Below, piece after piece: positions 1 to 8,000 of a stretch of DNA of 64,000 bases. The stretch spans positions 1 through 64,000 of the forward strand of contig VSPE01000003.1 in assembly GCA_009775225.1 (NCBI GenBank), read 5' to 3'. The notes under the pieces were generated by a model that was given only the letters and a program-made list of their open reading frames with translations, made no database searches and was not told the origin of the DNA. The DNA is from Muribaculaceae bacterium. GTDB taxonomy: Bacteria; Bacteroidota; Bacteroidia; Bacteroidales; Muribaculaceae. A program made the position numbers and the translations under genes. Positions within the stretch are counted from its first letter, which is position 1; each line of letters opens with the position of its first letter.

Positions 1-82
1 GCTCCTTTGCCGCAGGAATAAATCCGCCTCAAAATTTTCGGCCCTGTCGTTAACAAGCATTATTAAACAACCTCTTAGTTCT

Positions 83-406
83 ATGAACTGGCTTATACTT
101 ATTTTAGCCGGACTGATGGAGGTCAGCTTTACTTTTTGCCTTGGCAAGACCAAAACCGCTACCGGCCGGGAGCTGACCTTGTGGTGGTTTGGCTTTATGG
201 CAGCGCTCGCCCTGAGCATGTATCTTATGGCGAAGGCTGCTGAAAGGCTCCCCATAGGCACCGTCTACCCCGTATGGACAGGTATCGGTGCGGTAGGCGC
301 CGTTGTCGTCGGCATTGTTTTCTTCCACGAGCCTGCCACATTCTGGCGCATATTGTTCCTATCCACTCTTATTCTCTCTATTATAGGTCTTAAAGTTCTG
401 GGATAA
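83..406 (+). CDS. sugE: SMR-family guanidinium/cationic drug exporter (Gdx/SugE-like)
   Basis: A 107-residue, four-helix inner-membrane protein of the small multidrug resistance family. These proteins work as antiparallel dimers exchanging protons for cationic substrates; the Gdx/SugE branch exports guanidinium. The central glutamate is E13. The residues lining the Gdx binding site appear with a constant +3 offset from E. coli SugE numbering: S45, Y62, W65 and K104. The motif VWTGIGAVGA after Y62 is typical of the Gdx branch rather than of EmrE. Length matches the family (about 105). No guanidine riboswitch is recognisable in the 82 bases upstream, which hold no gene. The substrate is inferred from the family; drug export by the same fold cannot be excluded. 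Confidence 0.88.
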   Translation: MNWLILILAGLMEVSFTFCLGKTKTATGRELTLWWFGFMAALALSMYLMAKAAERLPIGTVYPVWTGIGAVGAVVVGIVFFHEPATFWRILFLSTLILSIIGLKVLG

Positions 407-437
407 TAGAACGAATCTACCACAAAACTCCTGAGCT

Positions 438-983
438 ATGATACACATCCGTAAAGGAACCGTCGCCGATCTCGACGCGATAATGGCCTGCTATGATGCC
501 GCAAAGCGCTACATGCGCCAGAACGGGAACCATAACCAGTGGATAAACGGCTACCCCTCGCGCGAACTTGTGACCGACGACATCGCCTCGGGCATCAGCT
601 ACGTAGGTGTGGATGACCACGGCGACGTTGCAATGGCCTTCGTATTCATTATTGGCCAAGACCCTACATATGCCGTTATCGAAGACGGACAATGGCCCGA
701 CAGCCTACCCTACGGCACTATACACAGGCTTGGCTCGAATGGCAGGCATCACGGCATACTCCGTATATGTGTGGACTTCTGCATGGGGGCTATCGACAAT
801 ATCCGCCTCGACACCCACGCTGACAATATCACCATGCAACGCGCTGCCGAGAAGCTCGACTTCAGGCGTTGCGGCATAATTCGCTGCGCCGACGGCTCCC
901 CGCGCATCGCTTACCAAAAAAGCCAATTTTCCAGACGAATAACTGTGCCAGAGGCTCTTGTAATTAAGCACAAATTTTCGTAA
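438..983 (+). CDS. GNAT-family N-acetyltransferase
   Basis: A 181-residue cytoplasmic protein of the GCN5-related acetyltransferase superfamily, which moves an acetyl group from acetyl-CoA to an amine. The N-terminus (IHIRKGTVADLDAIMACYDAA) is the usual first strand and helix. The C-terminal half (NIRLDTHADN...MQRAAEKLDFRRCGII...DGSPRIAYQK) is the acceptor and last-strand region of a Bacteroidales GNAT subgroup. The acceptor is unknown. The last 25 or so residues extend past the usual end (IAYQK) and run into the promoter of the next gene, so the tail may not be conserved. It starts 31 bases after the exporter gene and could be co-transcribed with it. Confidence 0.8.
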   Translation: MIHIRKGTVADLDAIMACYDAAKRYMRQNGNHNQWINGYPSRELVTDDIASGISYVGVDDHGDVAMAFVFIIGQDPTYAVIEDGQWPDSLPYGTIHRLGSNGRHHGILRICVDFCMGAIDNIRLDTHADNITMQRAAEKLDFRRCGIIRCADGSPRIAYQKSQFSRRITVPEALVIKHKFS

Positions 984-988
984 CTTTG
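957..988 (+). promoter_or_regulatory. Bacteroidota-type promoter for the 993 gene
   Basis: The -7 box TAACTTTG (981-988) matches the TAnnTTTG consensus. Exactly 20 bases upstream sits cTTG (957-960), the expected -33 position. The predicted transcript start falls at or next to the ATG at 993, so the message would have almost no leader. The promoter lies inside the 3' end of the GNAT gene. Confidence 0.55.
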
Positions 989-992
989 CGTT

Positions 993-1439
993 ATGAAGAA
1001 GATTGTGAAACTGAAAATCTGCAATTGGAGTCTGCTTCCACTTAGCATCGCCATCATGATTTCCGGTATTCAGCTTGAAGCAACCCAAAGCAGCGACACC
1101 ACTTCGGTATGGATTCATATCGCTGTAGGCATATTATTCTCGGCAATGGTGCTGTACCATATATTTCTGCATTTCAGCAATTCCGACTGGTTTTCAAAAT
1201 TCAACAGACAGAAAAGCCGGCTTACCCGTATTCTGTGGCCGGTTTCGCTCATCACATTCATCTCGGGAATTGTTGCAGGCATCCACTGGCTCGGCACCTT
1301 CACTCACGCAGCCATAGGCGGCATCCACGGCAAGTTCGGCTTCATCATGCTCATCCTCTCAACTGCCCATATCTGCACGCGCATCAAGTTCTTCAGGAGC
1401 AAGAAGGCCGCGCCATTGCAGAGCGCCGCAGCACGCTGA
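993..1439 (+). CDS. Small four-helix membrane protein, DUF4405/cytochrome b561-like
   Basis: A 148-residue integral membrane protein with four hydrophobic helices at about residues 12-27, 40-62, 80-100 and 110-130. Histidines repeat at helix ends and inside helices (WIHIAVG, YHIFLHF, GIHWLGTFTH, GGIHGKFG, TAHICTR), the pattern expected for haem b coordination. It resembles the DUF4405 group, which is distantly related to cytochrome b561. A role as a small membrane electron carrier is inference from the histidine pattern. No partner oxidoreductase lies beside it, and it appears to have its own promoter. The basic C-terminus (RIKFFRSKKAA) should face the cytoplasm. Confidence 0.6.
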   Translation: MKKIVKLKICNWSLLPLSIAIMISGIQLEATQSSDTTSVWIHIAVGILFSAMVLYHIFLHFSNSDWFSKFNRQKSRLTRILWPVSLITFISGIVAGIHWLGTFTHAAIGGIHGKFGFIMLILSTAHICTRIKFFRSKKAAPLQSAAAR

Positions 1440-1508
1440 TGAAAATGCCGTATTTCATCCGCCTCCACTTTTTACACTATAAATACCTGATACTCTTGAA
1501 ATAGTCCT

Positions 1509-2354
1509 ATGAAAACCGTGTGCAAGGACCTATTGGCAGCCCTCGCCCTTTGCGCAGCACCACTGTCGTCATTCTCCGGGAATAATGCCGGGCCTCAGAC
1601 ACCCACCGTGCGCATCCTCGCTGTGGGCAACAGCTTCTCGGAAGACGCTATCGACCAGTACTTCCATGAACTATGCGAAGCCGCAGGCAAACGCGTCATT
1701 ATCGGCAATCTTTATATAGGCGGTTGCTCACTGGAAAGGCATCTTCTCAACGCCCGCACCGATTCGGCGGCATACCGCTTCCGCCGCATAGGCCACGACG
1801 GCGTGACTATTACCGCCAATCCCGTCACACTATCATCGGCACTGCAAAGCGACGATTGGGATTACGTAAGCTTCCAGCAGGCGAGTCCACTCTCGGGCAA
1901 ATACGGCTCGTACGCCGACCTCAAGCCGCTTATTGCCTATGCCGACAACGTCACTCAGGGCCGACCGACATATATGTGGCAGCAGACATGGGCCTATTCG
2001 CCTACATCGACACACGGTGCCTTCCCCACATATAATTCCGACCAGAAGGTGATGTACGACTCCATAATGTCGGCTACGCGCCGCGTCATGACCGATTATC
2101 CCTCTCTCAAAGTCCTAATACCCACAGGCACTGCCGTGCAGACAGCGCGCATTGCGAGCGGCAACTACGACCTCACGCGCGACGGCTACCACCTCGACCG
2201 CCTCACAGGCCGCTATATAGCCGCCTGCACATGGTTCGAAGCCATTTTCGGCGAGTCGGTTATCGGCAATCCCTACCACCCCGCAGGAATGACGGCCGAG
2301 CAGGCACGCATGGCGCAGGAAGCGGCTCATAGCGCTTGCCAGGCGATGAAATAA
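1509..2354 (+). CDS. Secreted SGNH-like protein (DUF4886)
   Basis: A 281-residue exported protein with a Sec signal peptide (about residues 1-24). The mature part begins VRILAVGNSFSEDAIDQYF, the DUF4886 form of the SGNH-hydrolase block I, with the Ser of GNSFS as probable nucleophile. Near the C-terminus, TRDGYHLDRLTGRY supplies the Asp and His of block V. DUF4886 proteins are common near carbohydrate loci in Bacteroidota and are presumed esterases or lipases; the substrate is unknown. It is separated from PUL 1 by a palindrome-rich intergenic region and points towards it, so it is probably an independent unit. Confidence 0.72.
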   Translation: MKTVCKDLLAALALCAAPLSSFSGNNAGPQTPTVRILAVGNSFSEDAIDQYFHELCEAAGKRVIIGNLYIGGCSLERHLLNARTDSAAYRFRRIGHDGVTITANPVTLSSALQSDDWDYVSFQQASPLSGKYGSYADLKPLIAYADNVTQGRPTYMWQQTWAYSPTSTHGAFPTYNSDQKVMYDSIMSATRRVMTDYPSLKVLIPTGTAVQTARIASGNYDLTRDGYHLDRLTGRYIAACTWFEAIFGESVIGNPYHPAGMTAEQARMAQEAAHSACQAMK

Positions 2355-2651
2355 GAAAATTCATAAACAAGCAGGGACGCGCTTCAAGGCTGTTTACTTA
2401 AGAAGTATTGCAGCGCAGCTGCGCAATGCCATAGGTAATTATATCTCTCATCTATATTAAACTCCGTTAGGAGCGAGATAACCTACGACTACACAGGTTT
2501 TATCTCGCTCCTAACGGAGCTTGCTTTACTTTTTTTGCTTTTTTTACTATGGCTGCGGCAGCCATAGCCTATATTTATTGACACCGCTAAAACGGTTGCC
2601 TGCAGCTACGCTGCTTGCTTATAAATTTTCCACACCGGGCCGCACTAAGAC
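2355..2651. repeat. Palindrome-rich convergent intergenic region
   Basis: No gene is supported in these 297 bases between convergent genes. It holds several palindromes: GCGCAGCTGCGC at 2413-2424, a 20-bp-arm hairpin at 2462-2519 (listed separately), CTATGGCTGC/GCAGCCATAG with a one-base loop at 2547-2567, and GCAGC/GCTGC at 2602-2614. Poly-T tracts lie between them (2521-2545). It looks like transcription terminators mixed with short REP-like intergenic repeats. Confidence 0.6.
2462..2519. terminator. Perfect 20-bp inverted repeat, probable bidirectional terminator
   Basis: Left arm 2462-2481 and right arm 2500-2519 are exact reverse complements of 20 bases, separated by an 18-base loop. 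The arms begin CTCCGTTAGGAGCGAGATAA. On the plus strand the hairpin is followed by T-rich sequence. It lies between convergent genes, so terminating the DUF4886 gene is a natural role. The arms are longer than a simple terminator needs, so a dispersed REP/MITE-like element is an alternative. Confidence 0.6.
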
Positions 2652-3944
2652 TCATTCCCGCTCCATTACGGAGTAGAAGAAGTCCATAAAGCGGCCGTAC
2701 CAGTCGGGAGTGACCCAGTGGCCGTTGTATGGCATTATGATATAGTTTTTGTCGGAAGTGTCGAAGAGGTTGTACGACGCAAAATTGGTATGCGGAGGGC
2801 ACACCGGGTCTTGCAGTGCGAAAGCGGCCAGCACTGGGCATTTCACCCACGAAGCCAAGTTCTTGACATCGAAATACGACAGAAAACGATACATCTCCTC
2901 ATCGCTCAACCCCTTTTCGTCGCGGCAGCGCATAGCCACATTTGCGGGCCAGTGCACTATGCGGAAGTAGTCAGGGAAGTCACCGAGGAAAGTCACCGCA
3001 GGCGCTATAGCTTTAATACGGCCACCGCCAAGAGCTGCGGCGGCCACGGTGAACGCGCCGCCCTGACTCTGCCCCTGCGCATACACATTTGTGGTGTCGG
3101 CTTTTTCGCGCGAGCAGACAAAGTCTATAGCTCTCACCACATCCATAAAAGCAGCACGGTAGTAGTACTTCTCCTTGTCGCCGAAGTTCCATGCCAGCCA
3201 GTCGCCGTAGTGGTTCTTGCCGTCGCGGTTATCCAGCAGCTGCCCGCGCGTCGAGAGGTAGAACTCTATCCAGCCCTTCTTGTCATCGGGATTGCCGTAG
3301 TATATCTGCGACGTTCCGTTCCCGTCGTAGCCCTGATAGGTGATAAGTACTGGGTAGCAGCCCGGCGCCACAGGCTCGGAGTAGAAGCCGCGGATTACCA
3401 CAGGCTCACCACCGACAGTGTCGGGCAGCGACTTCATCTCTACCATATACACATTCTTGTCGGCCGACGAGCGGTAAGGGTCGCGCGTAAGCTTGTATTC
3501 AGGCGCCACCGCAGCAAGCTCGCCGAGAGCCTGCTGCCAGAACTCCGAGAAGTCGGGCTGACGGTCGGCAGGCGATACTATGGCCGTGGGATTGTAACCG
3601 ATGTTGAACTGCGGCAACTCGGCACCGTCCACCGTCACCTTCACGCGATAGAAGCCCGGCGCGAGTGCAGGCATCTCGAAAGTCACCGAAGCAGAGTCGC
3701 GCGAGGCCACAACAGCCTTGCGGCTGTATTCGCCCGCAGGTTGCCATGTATCGGTGCTGAGCGACAACACCACAGCGGCCTCGGCAGACACACCGTCGGA
3801 GTTGGCGATATTCACCGTCACTGCGGGAGTCTCGCCCTCCTCCCAACAGCGGTGGTTCGACTTGTCAATGCGTCCCGTAACCGCTGCCGAAGCCGCCACA
3901 AAGGCGCCCGACAGGGTCACGGCCACTATAGTCCGTAGTTTCAT
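2652..3944 (-). CDS. CE7-type acetyl xylan esterase / cephalosporin-C deacetylase family
   Basis: A 430-residue exported alpha/beta-hydrolase with a signal peptide (about 1-20). The N-terminal ~110 residues form a beta-rich domain (cleavage at ...AASAAVTGRI); the hydrolase follows. The nucleophile elbow is GQSQGG with S293; D379 (DPVCPPH) and H409 (NGHW) complete the triad. The stretch KAIAPAVTFLGDFPDYFRIV is typical of carbohydrate esterase family 7, which removes acetyl groups from sugars. It overlaps the upstream GH3 gene by four bases (ATGA), so the two are translationally coupled. It is the last gene of the leftward PUL 1 operon and may deacetylate oligosaccharides before GH3 attack (inference). 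Confidence 0.85.
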   Translation of the reverse strand: MKLRTIVAVTLSGAFVAASAAVTGRIDKSNHRCWEEGETPAVTVNIANSDGVSAEAAVVLSLSTDTWQPAGEYSRKAVVASRDSASVTFEMPALAPGFYRVKVTVDGAELPQFNIGYNPTAIVSPADRQPDFSEFWQQALGELAAVAPEYKLTRDPYRSSADKNVYMVEMKSLPDTVGGEPVVIRGFYSEPVAPGCYPVLITYQGYDGNGTSQIYYGNPDDKKGWIEFYLSTRGQLLDNRDGKNHYGDWLAWNFGDKEKYYYRAAFMDVVRAIDFVCSREKADTTNVYAQGQSQGGAFTVAAAALGGGRIKAIAPAVTFLGDFPDYFRIVHWPANVAMRCRDEKGLSDEEMYRFLSYFDVKNLASWVKCPVLAAFALQDPVCPPHTNFASYNLFDTSDKNYIIMPYNGHWVTPDWYGRFMDFFYSVMERE

Positions 3945-6205
3945 AAGAGTTTATTCTCTACAAGGTTAAACGACACGGGAGTGCCCTCGGCGCTGCTGCC
4001 GGCCGTCCATACCATAAACTCGCCCGGCTCAAGCACGGGCTTGCCGTCAAGGCCATGGAAAGCAAGCTGCGAGGGAGCGAGGGTAAAGCTCACAACCCTG
4101 CTCTCGCCAGGCTCCAGCCACACCTTGGCAAAGTCTTTAAGCTCCTTTACAGGACGTGCGAGCGAGCCTACAACATCGCGTACATAGAACTGCACGGTCT
4201 CGGCTCCGGCGCACTTACCCGTATTGGTCACGGTGCACTCCACCGTAAACGTGGCGCCCGACATCGGCATCACAGAGGCCGACAGACGAGGCTCCGAAAT
4301 CTCGAAGGTGGTGTAGCTCAGGCCGTAGCCGAAAGGATAGAGAGGTTCCTTGCCGGCATCGAGATAGTAGGACGTACAGCCCGTCGACGTCTGAGGCGCC
4401 TCTACGGGGATACTGTCAAGCTCGACAGTCCACTCCGGCGGACGACCCGTATTCTTATGTGCGTAGTACATAGGGTATTGGCCGGTCATACGAGCCATGG
4501 TCACGGGCAGTTTGCCCGAAGGATTGGCCTTGCCCGATATTATGCGTGCGAGCGCCTCTCCGGCCATAGTACCGCCGTGGAAACTGTAGAGCACGGCGTC
4601 GGCCATATCGCGCTCGCGGCCAATGGTAAGCGGGCGTCCGGCCATAACAACCAGCACAACAGGCTTGCCGGTGGCGGCCACAGCCTCGATAAGTTCGGTC
4701 TGCGCACCCTTGAGGTCGAGGTCGGCCATAGAGTGGGCCTCGCCCGACATCACAGCCTCCTCGCCCACGAAACACAGCACCGCGTCGGCATCACCGGCCG
4801 CCTTGACAGCCGCGGCAATGCCCTCGCAGCTGCGGTCGCGGGTATAGCGCAGGCCGGGAGCATAGAGCACATTTCTGTCGCCGTAGAGCTTGCGAAGCGC
4901 GGCAAGAGGTGTCACAGAGCGCTCGCGCCGTATATCGGGGGCCCAGGTGCCGCACTGGTCGTGCGGAGCATCGGCCATAGGCCCTACCACAGCAATCTTC
5001 TTCACACCCTTCCCAAACGGAAGCAGGCCGGTGTTCTTCAGCAGGACGGTACCCTCCTCAGCGGCGCGGGTGGCGGCGGCGAGATGCGCGGGCGCGAACG
5101 CCGGCGACGGGCGCGATGTATCCACATACGGGTTCTCGAAAAGACCGAGGCGGAATTTAAGACGCAGCACATTGCGCACAAGGCCGTCTATCACAGCCTC
5201 GTCGAGCCGCCCTTCAGCTACAAGAGCCTCCAGCACATCGGGATAGGAGTGGCCTTCCATGTCTATGTCGACACCCGCAGCGGCAGCAAGCAGGGTCGCT
5301 TCCTTCTTGTCGGCGGCCACACCGTGGTTTATCATCTCGGTAATCGCGTTCCAGTCGCTAATGAGCACGCCGTCGAAACCCCAGCGCTCACGCAGCACAT
5401 CGCGCATGAGCCACTTGTTGCCCGACGACGGCACACCGTTTATGTCGTTGAACGATGTCATAAACGTGGCGGCCCCGGCCTTGGCGGCCGCCTCGAACGG
5501 AGGCAGCACCACATCTTCAAGCAGAGGCAGCGGTAGCCACGTGGTATTATAGTCCTTGCCCGCCTCGCTGTAGCCATAGCCCGCGAAGTGCTTGGCACAG
5601 GCAGCCATTGCAGTAGGGTCGGCAAGGTTGTCGGTCTGATAGCCGCGTATCATGGCAAGGCCCATGCGCTCATTGAGCAGCGGGTCTTCGCCCGCCGACT
5701 CGGCAATGCGCCCCCAGCGGGCATCGCGCGACACATCGAGCATAGGCGAGAACGTCCAGCGTATGCCGGTGGCCGAAGCCTCGACGGCGGCGATGCGGGC
5801 GGCCTCCTCCACAAGCGAGGGGTTCCAGGTGGCGGCCTGCCCCAGCGGTATCGGAAAAACAGTGTTGAAGCCGTGGATAACGTCGCGCGCGAACACCAGC
5901 GGAATGCCGAGGCGCGACTCCTCCACGGCCTTACGTTGCAATGCGTTCACCACCTCGGGATTTACCTCGTTGATAATAGAGCCGACACGGCCCTGCGCCA
6001 CAGCCGTTCCGAGCGTGTCGAAGTCGGCGGTATTGAGCTGATTGAGCTGCCCCACTTTTTCACGCAGAGTCATCTGCGAGAGCAGCGAGTCGATGCGCGC
6101 CTCTATTGTGGCCGGCGCAACCGAAGCAATAGCGGCAGCGCCGCCCCATGAGGGTATGAGCGCCACCGCTACTGCTGTAACAATCTTTTTTACAATCTTT
6201 TTCAA
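3941..6205 (-). CDS. GH3 beta-glucosidase family enzyme (BglX-like)
   Basis: A 754-residue exported enzyme with a signal peptide of about 27 residues. Domain order is the usual GH3 N-terminal TIM barrel (about 40-370), the C-terminal alpha/beta sandwich (about 400-610) and a fibronectin-III-like domain (about 650-735). The nucleophile Asp is D284 in LISDWNAI. The barrel also shows GRIAESAGEDP and AKHFAGYG, both conserved in BglX-type enzymes. Family activity is removal of terminal beta-glucose or beta-xylose, usually in the periplasm. With two GH16 genes in the same operon, a beta-gluco-oligosaccharidase is likely. It lacks a T9SS tail and its stop overlaps the start of the CE7 gene. Confidence 0.92.
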   Translation of the reverse strand: MKKIVKKIVTAVAVALIPSWGGAAAIASVAPATIEARIDSLLSQMTLREKVGQLNQLNTADFDTLGTAVAQGRVGSIINEVNPEVVNALQRKAVEESRLGIPLVFARDVIHGFNTVFPIPLGQAATWNPSLVEEAARIAAVEASATGIRWTFSPMLDVSRDARWGRIAESAGEDPLLNERMGLAMIRGYQTDNLADPTAMAACAKHFAGYGYSEAGKDYNTTWLPLPLLEDVVLPPFEAAAKAGAATFMTSFNDINGVPSSGNKWLMRDVLRERWGFDGVLISDWNAITEMINHGVAADKKEATLLAAAAGVDIDMEGHSYPDVLEALVAEGRLDEAVIDGLVRNVLRLKFRLGLFENPYVDTSRPSPAFAPAHLAAATRAAEEGTVLLKNTGLLPFGKGVKKIAVVGPMADAPHDQCGTWAPDIRRERSVTPLAALRKLYGDRNVLYAPGLRYTRDRSCEGIAAAVKAAGDADAVLCFVGEEAVMSGEAHSMADLDLKGAQTELIEAVAATGKPVVLVVMAGRPLTIGRERDMADAVLYSFHGGTMAGEALARIISGKANPSGKLPVTMARMTGQYPMYYAHKNTGRPPEWTVELDSIPVEAPQTSTGCTSYYLDAGKEPLYPFGYGLSYTTFEISEPRLSASVMPMSGATFTVECTVTNTGKCAGAETVQFYVRDVVGSLARPVKELKDFAKVWLEPGESRVVSFTLAPSQLAFHGLDGKPVLEPGEFMVWTAGSSAEGTPVSFNLVENKLL

Positions 6206-6240
6206 ACTGAGATTTACGTTTTTCTGTTAATCAAAATTTG

Positions 6241-6274
6241 CAGACAATATAGTCTGTGAAGCGCCGGAGGCGCT
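6241..6274. repeat. Two short hairpins between LRR and GH3 genes
   Basis: CAGAC/GTCTG (6241-6245 and 6252-6256) and AGCGCC/GGCGCT (6260-6265 and 6269-6274) lie side by side in the 78-base gap within the leftward operon. There is no T-run on the minus strand after them, so they look more like an intercistronic stability or REP-like element than a full terminator. Confidence 0.4.
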
Positions 6275-6283
6275 CCTATTATT

Positions 6284-7939
6284 TTACTTCAGGATTTTAA
6301 CGGTCTCGCGGCCTGCGCGGAGTATGTATGTACCTGCGGGAAGCATGGAGAGGTCTACAGTGTTGTCGGATGTGTTCACCACCATGCGGCCTGCGATGTC
6401 GTAGAGCTGAGCGCCGGGGAGAGTCATGTATATAGTGTCGCCAACTCGGCGTATGCTGTTGGCGGGAGCGTCTACAGCCTCTACGCCTGTGAGTACATAG
6501 TAAGCGTTAGCCACCTTCACATGGAGCTGCTTCATGCCCGGTGCAACGGTAACGGGCACAGTCACCGGCTGGTCTACAAGGTCTTTCACCTCGCCGGTAG
6601 AGGCATAGAGCAAGTTCTCGTCGGCAGGCTCCTGAGTTTCGTCACCCTCGGCATAGACATCAGGCTCAATATAGCTTATGCGCTCAATATAGAACGCCTC
6701 GTTGTCGGCCGAATTGCTGGAGACTTCGACAATAAATTCGCCTTCGCCCTCATAAACCTCTTCGGAGAAGTCGCGGTGCTCTTTACCTGCAACAGTGACA
6801 TAGACAATGCACTTCGATGCGTCGCCGCCGTCAATGTCAATCACAGGTGCCTGCACGGGTGTGGTAAGGGGCACAAGGTTCATAGAGTTATAGGGAGCTG
6901 TAGCCTCATAGCTTTCCACTGCAGAAGCGAGAACCTTCATTGTAGTGTTAGTGCACATTGCAGGACGACCGAAGGTCTCATCCCAGTTGGAGCCTGTCAC
7001 CTTGCCTACGGCAGGCGCCGAGGAGGCACGGCAGATAAACGAGCGCTGTATGTTCTCGTTTACATAGAACAAGCCGTCGGGGATTTTAGTCCAGAGACCG
7101 GCAACATTGGGTATGGTAAATTCAGGAAGAGTCTTCACACTCTGAAGCACACAGGTTCCTATGTTTGTGACATGAGCCGGAAAGGTGCTGAAAGTGCACT
7201 GCGACGCTGCGAATACCGAGGTGTTCAGCGTGGTGATGCCTGTCGGCAGCGTATTAAATTTAACATTGGTCTTGCGGAAGGCTCGCGGGCCAAGAACAGT
7301 GAGCGACGCAGGCAGCTCACTAAAAGCTACATTAGACTCATTGAAAGCATCGTCGCGTATCTGTTGTATGGTAGACGGAAGTGCGGTAAGTTTCAGGCTG
7401 GCGCACTGATAGAACGCATACTGCTCGATGTGTGTGGTATTAGCGGGGAGTGCCTCAAGCTCAAGAGCCGTGCAACCACGGAATACATGGTTGGGGAATA
7501 CCTTTATATTGTCGTTGAGATTGATTTTGCGCAGGTTCTTGCAGCCGGTAAATGTAGCACCGCCAATGCTGGTAATATCATCGGGCAACACGACTTCCTC
7601 AAGTGCCGTCATGCTGCGCAGACGACCGCTGTTTTCACCGTCCCATTGGCCACCGGGTATTTTTTTGTTAAGATTTGCGGCGCTTACATCAAGCCTTACC
7701 AAAGTAGCGGCAAGAGCGCGTATAGCTGTGTAGTCGGCATCTATCATCTGACCCTCGCCCGTAACAATCAGCTCGGTGATGTCAGACATCGCGGTAAGAG
7801 CGTCGTCGGGGTCGGCGTCGATAGCGGCCTGCAGCTCTGTGGCAAGGGCGCCGGAAGTCTCGTGGTTGATAGTGACAGTCTCGGCATTCATGCTCAGCAT
7901 AGAAGCAGTCGCCGCAGCCACTAAAAATATCTTTTTCAT
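6284..7939 (-). CDS. Secreted BspA-type leucine-rich-repeat protein with T9SS tail
   Basis: A 551-residue exported protein. The start at 7939 (MKKIFLVAAATASML) is preferred over an in-frame ATG at 7996 because it gives a clean signal peptide. Residues from about 100 to 300 hold LRR_5/BspA-type repeats (for example LPDDITSIGGATFTGCKNL, NIKVFPNHVFRGCTALE, HIEQYAFYQCASLK). A non-repetitive region with acidic segments follows, and the last ~70 residues (VDLSMLPAGTYILRAGRETVKILK) form a T9SS sorting domain. BspA-like proteins are surface adhesins or glycan-contact proteins. Its place in the GH16/GH3 operon suggests polysaccharide binding or cell-surface display (inference). Confidence 0.8.
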   Translation of the reverse strand: MKKIFLVAAATASMLSMNAETVTINHETSGALATELQAAIDADPDDALTAMSDITELIVTGEGQMIDADYTAIRALAATLVRLDVSAANLNKKIPGGQWDGENSGRLRSMTALEEVVLPDDITSIGGATFTGCKNLRKINLNDNIKVFPNHVFRGCTALELEALPANTTHIEQYAFYQCASLKLTALPSTIQQIRDDAFNESNVAFSELPASLTVLGPRAFRKTNVKFNTLPTGITTLNTSVFAASQCTFSTFPAHVTNIGTCVLQSVKTLPEFTIPNVAGLWTKIPDGLFYVNENIQRSFICRASSAPAVGKVTGSNWDETFGRPAMCTNTTMKVLASAVESYEATAPYNSMNLVPLTTPVQAPVIDIDGGDASKCIVYVTVAGKEHRDFSEEVYEGEGEFIVEVSSNSADNEAFYIERISYIEPDVYAEGDETQEPADENLLYASTGEVKDLVDQPVTVPVTVAPGMKQLHVKVANAYYVLTGVEAVDAPANSIRRVGDTIYMTLPGAQLYDIAGRMVVNTSDNTVDLSMLPAGTYILRAGRETVKILK

Positions 7940-8000
7940 GGAATTATGTTTTAAGGTTAAAGACGGCAGGAGCCGAAACCCCTGCCGCACATTCATTTTA

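Noticed and set aside
2718..3938. Plus-strand frame of 406 codons opposite the CE7 esterase
   Set aside because: Arg/His/Val-rich antisense product, while the opposite strand has a signal peptide and a full catalytic triad.
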